Below the pieces are notes generated by a model, which did not search any database, was not told the origin of the DNA, and saw only the letters and a list, made by a program, of their open reading frames with translations. A stretch of DNA of 64,000 nucleotides, from contig NC_060113.1 of NCBI RefSeq assembly GCF_021155765.1, positions 1,850,501-1,914,500 of the forward strand, in the 5' to 3' direction. The stretch comes from Diprion similis. Lineage: Eukaryota; Arthropoda; Insecta; Hymenoptera; Diprionidae. The translations under genes were made by a program, and so were the position numbers. Shown here in pieces: positions 1 through 12,497 of this stretch. How positions within the stretch are numbered: the first letter of the stretch is position 1; each line of letters starts with the position of its first letter.

Positions 1-2618
1 TGCGAGCAACGGATCAAAAGTTACAGGCGAAAAACTGCTTATTTTCGTCCTCATTTCTCTGCTGTTGGTCCTACGCTCTGTTTCGTGTGTTTTTTGAGTT
101 CCTGGGGGTCGATTTACTCCGGAAAGGGTCATACAAATCGATTCCAAGACAAAAGATTTTTCGGCCAAAAAAAATCCAAGGCTAACCCCTTTGGATTTTT
201 GGCCAAAATTTCGACGACTTTGAAAAGTGCTGCAATTAATTCTTTCAGGCACTATTCCGACGTAATTTTGCGAGAGGAATCGATTAAGCGCAGTCCCAAT
301 ACGCTGCGAGCAACGGATCAAAAGTTACAGGCGAAAAACTGCTTATTTTCGTCCTCATTTCTCTGCTGTTGGTCCTACGCTCTGTTTCGTGTGTTTTTTG
401 AGTTCCTGGGGGTCGATTTACTCCGGAAAGGGTCATACAAATCGATTCCAAGACAAAAGATTTTTCGGCCAAAAAAAATCCAAGGCTAACCCCTTTGGAT
501 TTTTGGCCAAAATTTCGACGACTTTGAAAAGTGCTGCAATTAATTCTTTCAGGCACTATTCCGACGTAATTTTGCGAGAGGAATCGATTAAGCGCAGTCC
601 CAATACGCTGCGAGCAACGGATCAAAAGTTACAGGCGAAAAACTGCTTATTTTCGTCCTCATTTCTCTGCTGTTGGTCCTACGCTCTGTTTCGTGTGTTT
701 TTTGAGTTCCTGGGGGTCGATTTACTCCGGAAAGGGTCATACAAATCGATTCCAAGACAAAAGATTTTTCGGCCAAAAAAAATCCAAGGCTAACCCCTTT
801 GGATTTTTGGCCAAAATTTCGACGACTTTGAAAAGTGCTGCAATTAATTCTTTCAGGCACTATTCCGACGTAATTTTGCGAGAGGAATCGATTAAGCGCA
901 GTCCCAATACGCTGCGAGCAACGGATCAAAAGTTACAGGCGAAAAACTGCTTATTTTCGTCCTCATTTCTCTGCTGTTGGTCCTACGCTCTGTTTCGTGT
1001 GTTTTTTGAGTTCCTGGGGGTCGATTTACTCCGGAAAGGGTCATACAAATCGATTCCAAGACAAAAGATTTTTCGGCCAAAAAAAATCCAAGGCTAACCC
1101 CTTTGCATTTTTGGTAAAAATTTCGACGACTTTGAAAAGTGCTGCAATTAATTCTTTCAGGCACTATTCCGACGTAATTTTGCGAGAGGAATCGATTAAG
1201 CGCAGTCCCAATACGCTGCGAGCAACGGATCAAAAGTTACAGGCGAAAAACTGCTTATTTTCGTCCTCATTTCTCTGCTGTTGGTCCTACGCTCTGTTTC
1301 GTGTGTTTTTTGAGTTCCTGGGGGTCGATTTACTCCGGAAAGGGTCATACAAATCGATTCCAAGACAAAAGATTTTTCGGCCAAAAAAAATCCAAGGCTA
1401 ACCCCTTTGGATTTTTGGCCAAAATTTCGACGACTTTGAAAAGTGCTGCAATTAATTCTTTCAGGCACTATTCCGACGTAATTTTGCGAGAGGAATCGAT
1501 TAAGCGCAGTCCCAATACGCTGCGAGCAACGGATCAAAAGTTACAGGCGAAAAACTGCTTATTTTCGTCCTCATTTCTCTGCTGTTGGTCCTACGCTCTG
1601 TTTCGTGTGTTTTTTGAGTTCCTGGGGGTCGATTTACTCCGGAAAGGGTCATACAAATCGATTCCAAGACAAAAGATTTTTCGGCCAAAAAAAATCCAAG
1701 GCTAACCCCTTTGGATTTTTGGCCAAAATTTCGACGACTTTGAAAAGTGCTGCAATTAATTCTTTCAGGCACTATTCCGACGTAATTTTGCGAGAGGAAT
1801 CGATTAAGCGCAGTCCCAATACGCTGCGAGCAACGGATCAAAAGTTACAGGCGAAAAACTGCTTATTTTCGTCCTCATTTCTCTGCTGTTGGTCCTACGC
1901 TCTGTTTCGTGTGTTTTTTGAGTTCCTGGGGGTCGATTTACTCCGGCAAGGGTCATACAAATCGATTCCAAGACAAAAGATTTTTCGGCCAAAAAAAATC
2001 CAAGGCTAACCCCTTTGCATTTTTGGTAAAAATTTCGACGACTTTGAAAAGTGCTGCAATTAATTCTTTCAGGCACTATTCCGACGTAATTTTGCGAGAG
2101 GAATCGATTAAGCGCAGTCCCAATACGCTGCGAGCAACGGATCAAAAGTTACAGGCGAAAAACTGCTTATTTTCGTCCTCATTTCTCTGCTGTTGGTCCT
2201 ACGCTCTGTTTCGTGTGTTTTTTGAGTTCCTGGGGGTCGATTTACTCCGGAAAGGGTCATACAAATCGATTCCAAGACAAAAGATTTTTCGGCCAAAAAA
2301 AATCCAAGGCTAACCCCTTTGCATTTTTGGTAAAAATTTCGACGACTTTGAAAAGTGCTGCAATTAATTCTTTCAGGCACTATTCCGACGTAATTTTGCG
2401 AGAGGAATCGATTAAGCGCAGTCCCAATACGCTGCGAGCAACGGATCAAAAGTTACAGGCGAAAAACTGCTTATTTTCGTCCTCATTTCTCTGCTGTTGG
2501 TCCTACGCTCTGTTTCGTGTGTTTTTTGAGTTCCTGGGGGTCGATTTACTCCGGAAAGGGTCATACAAATCGATTCCAAGACAAAAGATTTTTCGGCCAA
2601 AAAAAATCCAAGGCTAAC
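1..2618. repeat. 304-bp tandem satellite, first block (about 8.6 units)
   Basis: The same unit repeats head to tail every 304 bp and units differ at only a few positions. Two unit types are seen at the unit junction. One carries GGATTTTTGGCC, which pairs with an upstream GGCCAAAA to make an imperfect palindrome (for example 163-204). The other carries GCATTTTTGGTA, which breaks the palindrome. The block starts at the window edge, so the array continues to the left. It is interrupted at 2618 by a retroelement and resumes in phase at 4631. Both strands hold long open frames in each unit, but these are best read as accidental. Such homogeneous arrays are typical of centromeric or pericentromeric heterochromatin; that location is inference. 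Confidence 0.97.
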
Positions 2619-3056
2619 AAGGAAGGTTAACCTAACGTGAGTACGCTTTGCATGTCATCTCTTTCGCTCTCTTTGTTTTCTTGGTTTTTCTGCCGCTCTT
2701 TGCCTTCGGGCATTCTTTTTACAGAGATTCTTGCATGCGCCTTCCTGCAAGCCCGCTCGGGACTTGCAGTTGCTTCCCTCGCTGCCTTGCTGCTTCATTT
2801 ATTCGGCTTTTCCTGAATCGCTTGGGTGAACATAACCTCCGCCTGTCAACGGTTTTCTCTGCGCTACGTTCCTGGCTTGATCATCTCGACCAATCAGAAG
2901 GCCCTTGCTTCATCCTTACCAGCGGTCTGGTGTTCCAACTTCATTGTCACCGTACTTGCCGCTCCACCTATCGAGCTGCTCATCTACTGCCGAACTGTTT
3001 ATTTTGTGTCGGTCACTGTCCGACGGCCAACATCCCAACCCACTACACTAGGATCC

Positions 3057-4082
3057 ATGGCGCCAGTTCGTATCTGTCCGATTTGTTCGAAAAATGTAGT
3101 GAAGGAGGCGATTTTCTGCACCGGTTGCAAGTCCTACCATCATCCCGGCTGCTACCGGAAGAAAACTTTGCAGACCGGCTCCCAGCATTGCTGCCCTGAC
3201 GTTGCTGTGGAACATGTACAGTCTGGCGCTTCGTTCACGTCCTGGTCATCCGAAGTGCCCGCCGTTGCTCAGCCCACGGCCGCCGTCGTCGGCTCGGCCT
3301 CCATGGAGGCTCTCTTCCGTCAGCTGAAGGCGGACATGGATCGTCGATTCGACGCTCTGGAGAGTCGGTTTGATGCTCTACCGGCTATGCAGGCACAGAT
3401 CGATGACAATGCCGCACGGATTAAAGAACTTCAGGCCCAAAATCGCCTGCTGCAGGAGGCAGTCACGGATCTGAGGAGGTTGCGAGAAGAGGATCGAGAA
3501 GAGCGTCTCCGCACTTCCGCTCGCCTATGCGAAGCGGAGATCATTATCTCGGGGATCCCTTGTTCCACTGCTGAGGGTATTCGCCCCGCTGTTACTGGGC
3601 TAGCTGCTGCGCTTGATGTGCCTATTGACAATGCGGACATTTCCGCCTGTCGGTTTCTGATCCCTCCCTCTAAGGCTCGCAAGGATAGCCCAATTCCACT
3701 TGTTGTGCGGCTTTCCTCCAAAGCAATGGCGCTTCGTTTTTTGGCTGCTAAAAAGCAGAGAGGGTCGTTGCGCACTCTTGACCTACCAGTAATTCCCCTG
3801 GGTACCATTTCCACTATCCACGTTCATGAGGCCCTTCCTCGCGAGACTCATAAGCTGTTAGTTTCAGCCAAGGCCGTCGCGAAGTCTCGTGGCTTCAAGT
3901 ACGTCTGGCACAGAGAGGGTGCTATTCTGATCAGGAGGTCTGACGGTGCACATATCCACCGTATCTCTTCGCCGGAGGCACTTGCCGCCTTTGAGGCAAG
4001 ATTTCCGGCTACTGTCTCCACGTCCGTTTCGGTTGCTCCGGCTATTTCAGCCGACACTCGCAGGACATCCGAAACTCCCTGA
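3057..4082 (+). CDS. Retroelement ORF1 protein: PHD-like finger, coiled coil, FP25-like C-terminal domain
   Basis: This is a 341-aa ORF. The start is taken at the ATG in a CCATGG context; the frame stays open for 77 codons upstream, but those codons lack any domain. Residues 7-46 form a zinc finger with C7-x2-C10, C21-x2-C24, H28/H29, C32 and C45/C46, which is PHD-like. Residues 83-155 are rich in heptads of L, A, R and E and should form a coiled coil. Residues about 159-320 resemble the C-terminal domain shared by baculovirus FP25 proteins and many insect retroelement ORF1 proteins, with the pattern of a hydrophobic strand, charged CRF/HR-type segment, VRLSSK, LRTLDLP, VHEALP and YVWHREG. 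ORF1 proteins of this type bind RNA and nucleic acid as chaperones of retrotransposition. The frame is intact, so the copy may be young. Family assignment is from memory of motifs, not from a search. Confidence 0.82.
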   Translation: MAPVRICPICSKNVVKEAIFCTGCKSYHHPGCYRKKTLQTGSQHCCPDVAVEHVQSGASFTSWSSEVPAVAQPTAAVVGSASMEALFRQLKADMDRRFDALESRFDALPAMQAQIDDNAARIKELQAQNRLLQEAVTDLRRLREEDREERLRTSARLCEAEIIISGIPCSTAEGIRPAVTGLAAALDVPIDNADISACRFLIPPSKARKDSPIPLVVRLSSKAMALRFLAAKKQRGSLRTLDLPVIPLGTISTIHVHEALPRETHKLLVSAKAVAKSRGFKYVWHREGAILIRRSDGAHIHRISSPEALAAFEARFPATVSTSVSVAPAISADTRRTSETP

Positions 4083-4608
4083 CGGCTGCCTTCGCCACTC
4101 GCCACTAGAAGTTTCTCTCCCGGCTAATTTTCGTTTTCGTCTCCACTCTTGACAAGCTTGCTGCCTTCGAGCACACAATTCATAAGCATCTCTTTCGGAC
4201 TGGAAATCATCCTCTCTTTTCTTTTCTTTCTTTTCTTTTCTTTCTTTTCTTTTCTTTCTTTATTTTTCTTCTTTTCTTCTTTCCTAGTTAGAATGGACAC
4301 TACGTGCCTCTAGTTTCTGCTTTCATTTTCTTCAGGCGTCTCGTTCCGTATTGTGAAGATGTCTACGGGCCTCGTCCGTTTCTTTGATCTTGGTTCTTTT
4401 GCATTCCTTTTTGCATGCCTTTCTGAATGTACCGGTTCGAGATAGCTGTACTCGTATCTTTAGTTTTAGTTTTAGTTTTAGTTTTAGCCCTAGCCTTAAT
4501 TCGGACTATAGTTTTAATGTAATCGTATAAGTTTCTGCTTATACTCTCTTTGTGATACTTTTTGTTTCTCCGTAACTACGAGTTTTCCAATATTGTTATG
4601 GAAATATC

Positions 4609-4614
4609 AATAAA
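4609..4614 (+). promoter_or_regulatory. Polyadenylation signal AATAAA of the retroelement
   Basis: AATAAA lies about 15 nt before the end of the element and is followed by two copies of CCTTCAA. A short repeat tail instead of poly(A) is known in CR1-like and some other LINEs, where it is the end recognised by the reverse transcriptase. Confidence 0.6.
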
Positions 4615-4630
4615 TACCTTCAACCTTCAA

Positions 4631-7600
4631 CCCCTTTGCATTTTTGGTAAAAATTTCGACGACTTTGAAAAGTGCTGCATCTAATTCTTTCAGGCACTAT
4701 TCCGACGTAATTTTGCGAGAGGAATCGATTAAGCGCAGTCCCAATACGCTGCGAGCAACGGATCAAAAGTTACAGGCGAAAAACTGCTTATTTTCGTCCT
4801 CATTTCTCTGCTGTTGGTCCTACGCTCTGTTTCGTGTGTTTTTTGAGTTCCTGGGGGTCGATTTACTCCGGAAAGGGTCATACAAATCGATTCCAAGACA
4901 AAAGATTTTTCGGCCAAAAAAAATCCAAGGCTAACCCCTTTGCATTTTTGGTAAAAATTTCGACGACTTTGAAAAGTGCTGCAATTAATTCTTTCAGGCA
5001 CTATTCCGACGTAATTTTGCGAGAGGAATCGATTAAGCGCAGTCCCAATACGCTGCGAGCAACGGATCAAAAGTTACAGGCGAAAAACTGCTCATTTTCG
5101 TCCTCATTTCTCTGCTGTTGGTCCTACGCTCTTTTTCGTGTGTTTTTTGAGTTCCTGGGGGTCGATTTACTCCGGAAAGGGTCATACAAATCGATTCCAA
5201 GACAAAAGATTTTTCGGCCAAAAAAAATCCAAGGCTAACCCCTTTGCATTTTTGGTAAAAATTTCGACGACTTTGAAAAGTGCTGCAATTAATTCTTTCA
5301 GGCACTATTCCGACGTAATTTTGCGAGAGGAATCGATTAAGCGCAGTCCCAATACGCTGCGAGCAACGGATCAAAAGTTACAGGCGAAAAACTGCTTATT
5401 TTCGTCCTCATTTCTCTGCTGTTGGTCCTACGCTCTGTTTCGTGTGTTTTTTGAGTTCCTGGGGGTCGATTTACTCCGGAAAGGGTCATACAAATCGATT
5501 CCAAGACAAAAGATTTTTCGGCCAAAAAAAATCCAAGGCTAACCCCTTTGCATTTTTGGTAAAAATTTCGACGACTTTGAAAAGTGCTGCAATTAATTCT
5601 TTCAGGCACTATTCCGACGTAATTTTGCGAGAGGAATCGATTAAGCGCAGTCCCAATACGCTGCGAGCAACGGATCAAAAGTTACAGGCGAAAAACTGCT
5701 TATTTTCGTCCTCATTTCTCTGCTGTTGGTCCTACGCTCTGTTTCGTGTGTTTTTTGAGTTCCTGGGGGTCGATTTACTCCGGAAAGGGTCATACAAATC
5801 GATTCCAAGACAAAAGATTTTTCGGCCAAAAAAAATCCAAGGCTAACCCCTTTGGATTTTTGGCCAAAATTTCGACGACTTTGAAAAGTGCTGCAATTAA
5901 TTCTTTCAGGCACTATTCCGACGTAATTTTGCGAGAGGAATCGATTAAGCGCAGTCCCAATACGCTGCGAGCAACGGATCAAAAGTTACAGGCGAAAAAC
6001 TGCTTATTTTCGTCCTCATTTCTCTGCTGTTGGTCCTACGCTCTGTTTCGTGTGTTTTTTGAGTTCCTGGGGGTCGATTTACTCCGGCAAGGGTCATACA
6101 AATCGATTCCAAGACAAAAGATTTTTCGGCCAAAAAAAATCCAAGGCTAACCCCTTTGCATTTTTGGTAAAAATTTCGACGACTTTGAAAAGTGCTGCAA
6201 TTAATTCTTTCAGGCACTATTCCGACGTAATTTTGCGAGAGGAATCGATTAAGCGCAGTCCCAATACGCTGCGAGCAACGGATCAAAAGTTACAGGCGAA
6301 AAACTGCTTATTTTCGTCCTCATTTCTCTGCTGTTGGTCCTACGCTCTGTTTCGTGTGTTTTTTGAGTTCCTGGGGGTCGATTTACTCCGGAAAGGGTCA
6401 TACAAATCGATTCCAAGACAAAAGATTTTTCGGCCAAAAAAAATCCAAGGCTAACCCCTTTGCATTTTTGGTAAAAATTTCGACGACTTTGAAAAGTGCT
6501 GCATCTAATTCTTTCAGGCACTATTCCGACGTAATTTTGCGAGAGGAATCGATTAAGCGCAGTCCCAATACGCTGCGAGCAACGGATCAAAAGTTACAGG
6601 CGAAAAACTGCTTATTTTCGTCCTCATTTCTCTGCTGTTGGTCCTACGCTCTGTTTCGTGTGTTTTTTGAGTTCCTGGGGGTCGATTTACTCCGGAAAGG
6701 GTCATACAAATCGATTCCAAGACAAAAGATTTTTCGGCCAAAAAAAATCCAAGGCTAACCCCTTTGCATTTTTGGTAAAAATTTCGACGACTTTGAAAAG
6801 TGCTGCAATTAATTCTTTCAGGCACTATTCCGACGTAATTTTGCGAGAGGAATCGATTAAGCGCAGTCCCAATACGCTGCGAGCAACGGATCAAAAGTTA
6901 CAGGCGAAAAACTGCTTATTTTCGTCCTCATTTCTCTGCTGTTGGTCCTACGCTCTGTTTCGTGTGTTTTTTGAGTTCCTGGGGGTCGATTTACTCCGGA
7001 AAGGGTCATACAAATCGATTCCAAGACAAAAGATTTTTCGGCCAAAAAAAATCCAAGGCTAACCCCTTTGGATTTTTGGCCAAAATTTCGACGACTTTGA
7101 AAAGTGCTGCAATTAATTCTTTCAGGCACTATTCCGACGTAATTTTGCGAGAGGAATCGATTAAGCGCAGTCCCAATACGCTGCGAGCAACGGATCAAAA
7201 GTTACAGGCGAAAAACTGCTTATTTTCGTCCTCATTTCTCTGCTGTTGGTCCTACGCTCTGTTTCGTGTGTTTTTTGAGTTCCTGGGGGTCGATTTGCTC
7301 CGGAAAGGGTCATACAAATCGATTCCAAGACAAAAGATTCTTCGGCCAAAAAAAATCCAAGGCTAACCCCTTTTGCATTTTTGGTAAAAATTTCGACGAC
7401 TTTGAAAAGTGCTGCGATTAATTCTTTCAGGCACTATTCCGACGTAATTTTGCGAGAGGAATCGATTAAGCGCAGTCCCAATACGCTGCGAGCAACGGAT
7501 CAAAAGTTACAGGCGAAAAACTGCTTATTTTCGTCCTCATTTCTCTGCTGTTGGTCCTACGCTCTGTTTCGTGTGTTTTTTGAGTTCCTGGGGGTCGATT

Positions 7601-10600
7601 TGCTCCGGAAAGGGTCATACAAATCGATTCCAAGACAAAAGATTCTTCGGCCAAAAAAAATCCAAGGCTAACCCCTTTTGCATTTTTGGTAAAAATTTCG
7701 ACGACTTTGAAAAGTGCTGCGATTAATTCTTTCAGGCACTATTCCGACGTAATTTTGCGAGAGGAATCGATTAAGCGCAAACCCAATACGCTGCGAGCAA
7801 CGGATCAAAAGTTACAGGCGAAAAACTGCTTATTTTCGTCCTCATTACTCTGCTGTTGGTCCTACGCTCTTTTTCGTGTGTTTTTTGAGTTTCTGGGGGT
7901 CGATTTACTCCGGAAAGGGTCATACAAATCGATTCCAAGACAACAGATTTTTCGGCCAAAAAACATCCAAGGCTAACCCCTTTGGATTTTTGGCCAAAAT
8001 TTCGACGACTTTGAAAAGTGCTGCAATTAATTCTTTCAGGCACTATTCCGACGTAATTTTGCGAGAGGAATCGATTAAGCGCAGTCCCAATACGCTGCGA
8101 GCAACGGATCAAAAGTTACAGGCGAAAAACTGCTTATTTTCGTCCTCATTTCTCTGCTGTTGGTCCTACGCTCTGTTTCGTGTGTTTTTTGAGTTCCTGG
8201 GGGTCGATTTACTCCGGAGAGGGTCATACAAATCGATTCCAAGACAAAAGATTTTTCGGCCAAAAAAAATCCAAGGCTAACCCCTTTGCATTTTTGGTAA
8301 AAATTTCGACGACTTTGAAAAGTGCTGCAATTAATTCTTTCAGGCACTATTCCGACGTAATTTTGCGAGAGGAATCGATTAAGCGCAGTCCCAATACGCT
8401 GCGAGCAACGGATCAAAAGTTACAGGCGAAAAACTGCTTATTTTCGTCCTCATTTCTCTGCTGTTGGTCCTACGCTCTGTTTCGTGTGTTTTTTGAGTTC
8501 CTGGGGGTCGATTTACTCCGGAAAGGGTCATACAAATCGATTCCAAGACAAAAGATTTTTCGGCCAAAAAAAATCCAAGGCTAACCCCTTTGCATTTTTG
8601 GTAAAAATTTCGACGACTTTGAAAAGTGCTGCAATTAATTCTTTCAGGCACTATTCCGACGTAATTTTGCGAGAGGAATCGATTAAGCGCAGTCCCAATA
8701 CGCTGCGAGCAACGGATCAAAAGTTACAGGCGAAAAACTGCTTATTTTCGTCCTCATTTCTCTGCTGTTGGTCCTACGCTCTGTTTCGTGTGTTTTTTGA
8801 GTTCCTGGGGGTCGATTTACTCCGGAAAGGGTCATACAAATCGATTCCAAGACAAAAGATTTTTCGGCCAAAAAAAATCCAAGGCTAACCCCTTTGGATT
8901 TTTGGCCAAAATTTCGACGACTTTGAAAAGTGCTGCAATTAATTCTTTCAGGCACTATTCCGACGTAATTTTGCGAGAGGAATCGATTAAGCGCAGTCCC
9001 AATACGCTGCGAGCAACGGATCAAAAGTTACAGGCGAAAAACTGCTTATTTTCGTCCTCATTTCTCTGCTGTTGGTCCTACGCTCTGTTTCGTGTGTTTT
9101 TTGAGTTCCTGGGGGTCGATTTACTCCGGCAAGGGTCATACAAATCGATTCCAAGACAAAAGATTTTTCGGCCAAAAAAAATCCAAGGCTAACCCCTTTG
9201 CATTTTTGGTAAAAATTTCGACGACTTTGAAAAGTGCTGCAATTAATTCTTTCAGGCACTATTCCGACGTAATTTTGCGAGAGGAATCGATTAAGCGCAG
9301 TCCCAATACGCTGCGAGCAACGGATCAAAAGTTACAGGCGAAAAACTGCTTATTTTCGTCCTCATTTCTCTGCTGTTGGTCCTACGCTCTGTTTCGTGTG
9401 TTTTTTGAGTTCCTGGGGGTCGATTTACTCCGGAAAGGGTCATACAAATCGATTCCAAGACAAAAGATTTTTCGGCCAAAAAAAATCCAAGGCTAACCCC
9501 TTTGCATTTTTGGTAAAAATTTCGACGACTTTGAAAAGTGCTGCAATTAATTCTTTCAGGCACTATTCCGACGTAATTTTGCGAGAGGAATCGATTAAGC
9601 GCAGTCCCAATACGCTGCGAGCAACGGATCAAAAGTTACAGGCGAAAAACTGCTTATTTTCGTCCTCATTTCTCTGCTGTTGGTCCTACGCTCTGTTTCG
9701 TGTGTTTTTTGAGTTCCTGGGGGTCGATTTACTCCGGAAAGGGTCATACAAATCGATTCCAAGACAAAAGATTTTTCGGCCAAAAAAAATCCAAGGCTAA
9801 CCCCTTTGCATTTTTGGTAAAAATTTCGACGACTTTGAAAAGTGCTGCATCTAATTCTTTCAGGCACTATTCCGACGTAATTTTGCGAGAGGAATCGATT
9901 AAGCGCAGTCCCAATACGCTGCGAGCAACGGATCAAAAGTTACAGGCGAAAAACTGCTTATTTTCGTCCTCATTTCTCTGCTGTTGGTCCTACGCTCTGT
10001 TTCGTGTGTTTTTTGAGTTCCTGGGGGTCGATTTACTCCGGAAAGGGTCATACAAATCGATTCCAAGACAAAAGATTTTTCGGCCAAAAAAAATCCAAGG
10101 CTAACCCCTTTGCATTTTTGGTAAAAATTTCGACGACTTTGAAAAGTGCTGCAATTAATTCTTTCAGGCACTATTCCGACGTAATTTTGCGAGAGGAATC
10201 GATTAAGCGCAGTCCCAATACGCTGCGAGCAACGGATCAAAAGTTACAGGCGAAAAACTGCTTATTTTCGTCCTCATTTCTCTACTGTTGGTCCTACGCT
10301 CTGTTTCGTGTGTTTTTTGAGTTCCTGGGGGTCGATTTACTCCGGAAAGGGTCATACAAATCGATTCCAAGACAAAAGATTTTTCGGCCAAAAAAAATCC
10401 AAGGCTAACCCCTTTGGATTTTTGGCCAAAATTTCGACGACTTTGAAAAGTGCTGCAATTAATTCTTTCAGGCACTATTCCGACGTAATTTTGCGAGAGG
10501 AATCGATTAAGCGCAGTCCCAATACGCTGCGAGCAACGGATCAAAAGTTACAGGCGAAAAACTGCTTATTTTCGTCCTCATTTCTCTGCTGTTGGTCCTA

Positions 10601-12497
10601 CGCTCTGTTTCGTGTGTTTTTTGAGTTCCTGGGGGTCGATTTGCTCCGGAAAGGGTCATACAAATCGATTCCAAGACAAAAGATTCTTCGGCCAAAAAAA
10701 ATCCAAGGCTAACCCCTTTTGCATTTTTGGTAAAAATTTCGACGACTTTGAAAAGTGCTGCGATTAATTCTTTCAGGCACTATTCCGACGTAATTTTGCG
10801 AGAGGAATCGATTAAGCGCAGTCCCAATACGCTGCGAGCAACGGATCAAAAGTTACAGGCGAAAAACTGCTTATTTTCGTCCTCATTTCTCTGCTGTTGG
10901 TCCTACGCTCTGTTTCGTGTGTTTTTTGAGTTCCTGGGGGTCGATTTGCTCCGGAAAGGGTCATACAAATCGATTCCAAGACAAAAGATTCTTCGGCCAA
11001 AAAAAATCCAAGGCTAACCCCTTTTGCATTTTTGGTAAAAATTTCGACGACTTTGAAAAGTGCTGCGATTAATTCTTTCAGGCACTATTCCGACGTAATT
11101 TTGCGAGAGGAATCGATTAAGCGCAAACCCAATACGCTGCGAGCAACGGATCAAAAGTTACAGGCGAAAAACTGCTTATTTTCGTCCTCATTACTCTGCT
11201 GTTGGTCCTACGCTCTTTTTCGTGTGTTTTTTGAGTTTCTGGGGGTCGATTTACTCCGGAAAGGGTCATACAAATCGATTCCAAGACAACAGATTTTTCG
11301 GCCAAAAAACATCCAAGGCTAACCCCTTTGGATTTTTGGCCAAAATTTCGACGACTTTGAAAAGTGCTGCAATTAATTCTTTCAGGCACTATTCCGACGT
11401 AATTTTGCGAGAGGAATCGATTAAGCGCAGTCCCAATACGCTGCGAGCAACGGATCAAAAGTTACAGGCGAAAAACTGCTTATTTTCGTCCTCATTTCTC
11501 TGCTGTTGGTCCTACGCTCTGTTTCGTGTGTTTTTTGAGTTCCTGGGGGTCGATTTACTCCGGAGAGGGTCATACAAATCGATTCCAAGACAAAAGATTT
11601 TTCGGCAAAAAAAAATCCAAGGCTAACCCCTTTGCATTTTTGGTAAAAATTCCGACGACTTTGAAATGTGCTGCAATCAATTCTTTCAGGCACTATTCCG
11701 ACGTAATTTTGCGAGAGGAATCGATTAAGCGCAAACCCAATACGCTGCGAGCAACGGATCAAAAGTTACAGGCGAAAAACTGCTTATTTTCGTCCTCATT
11801 TCTCTGCTGTTGGTCCTACGCTCTTTTTCGTGTGTTTTTTGAGTTCCTGGGGGTCGATTCACTCCGGAAAGGTTCATACAAATCGATTCCAAGACAAAAG
11901 ATTTTTCGGCCAAAAAAAATCCAAGGCTAACCCCTTTGCATTTTTGGTAAAAATTTCGACGACTCTGAAAAGTCCTGCAAATAATTCTTGCAGGAACTAT
12001 TCCGACGTAATTTTGCGAGAGGAATCGATTAAGCGCAGTCCCAATACGCTGCGAGCAACGGATCAAAAGTTACAGGCGAAAAACTGCTTATTTTCGTCCT
12101 CATTTCTCTGCTGTTGGTCCTACGCTCTTTTTCGTGTGTTTTTTGAGTTCCTGGGGGTCGATTCACTCCGGAAAGGTTCATACAAATCGATTCCAAGACA
12201 AAAGATTTTTCGGCCAAAAAAAATCCTAGGCTAACCCCTTCGCATTTTTGGTAAAAATTTCGACGACTTTGAAATGTGCTGCAATCAATTCTTTCAGGCA
12301 CTATTCCGACGTAATTTTGCGAGAGGAATCGATTAAGCGCAGTCCCAACACGCTGCGAGCAACGGATCAAAAGTTACAGGCGAAAAACTGCTTATTTTCG
12401 TCCTCATTTCTCTGCTGTTGGTCCTACGCTCTTTTTCGTGTGTTTTTTGAGTTCCTGGGGGTCGATTTACTCCGGAAAGGGTCATACAAATCGATTT
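4631..12497. repeat. 304-bp tandem satellite, second block (about 26 units) with higher-order structure
   Basis: The array continues directly from the first block. Two pairs of units carry one extra T (CCCCTTTTGC) and are 305 bp long. They begin near 7371 and 7675, and again near 10717 and 11021. The segment 6354-8280 is nearly repeated at 9700-11626 with an offset of 3346 bp, which equals 9 x 304 + 2 x 305. A CGGCAAGGG marker unit is found near 1945, 6086 and 9128. The run of units after the marker is one unit longer in the second higher-order copy than in the first. The last three units (about 11627-12497) carry more substitutions, as expected at an array edge. Confidence 0.97.

Larger units (their letters stand above)
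2619..4628 (+). mobile_element. ORF1-only non-LTR retroelement inserted in the satellite
   Basis: A 2.01-kb non-satellite segment splits one satellite unit. Unit spacing on the two sides shows a net gain of 2013 bp, consistent with the element plus a 3-bp AAC target duplication (2616-2618 and 4629-4631); only the last C is certain, because AA could belong to the tail. From left to right it has a GC-richer 5' leader of about 440 bp, one ORF (3057-4082), a long 3' untranslated region with a TTTCTTTTC-type pyrimidine tract (about 4210-4283) and TTTTAG repeats (about 4458-4488), an AATAAA signal and a CCTTCAA tandem tail. There is no LTR, no terminal inverted repeat and no reverse transcriptase or endonuclease ORF. 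It is therefore non-autonomous, probably derived from a CR1/Jockey-type LINE by loss of ORF2. The clade is inference. Confidence 0.85.

Noticed and set aside
2619..2640. Terminal inverted repeat between the start of the retroelement and its CCTTCAA tail
   Set aside because: Only GAAGGTT matches; the tail is a simple repeat next to AATAAA, which fits a retroelement rather than a DNA transposon.
2648..3199. 183-codon plus-strand frame at the start of the retroelement
   Set aside because: It overlaps the 5' leader and the start of ORF1 in another frame and has no domain; the zinc-finger frame is clearly the coding one.
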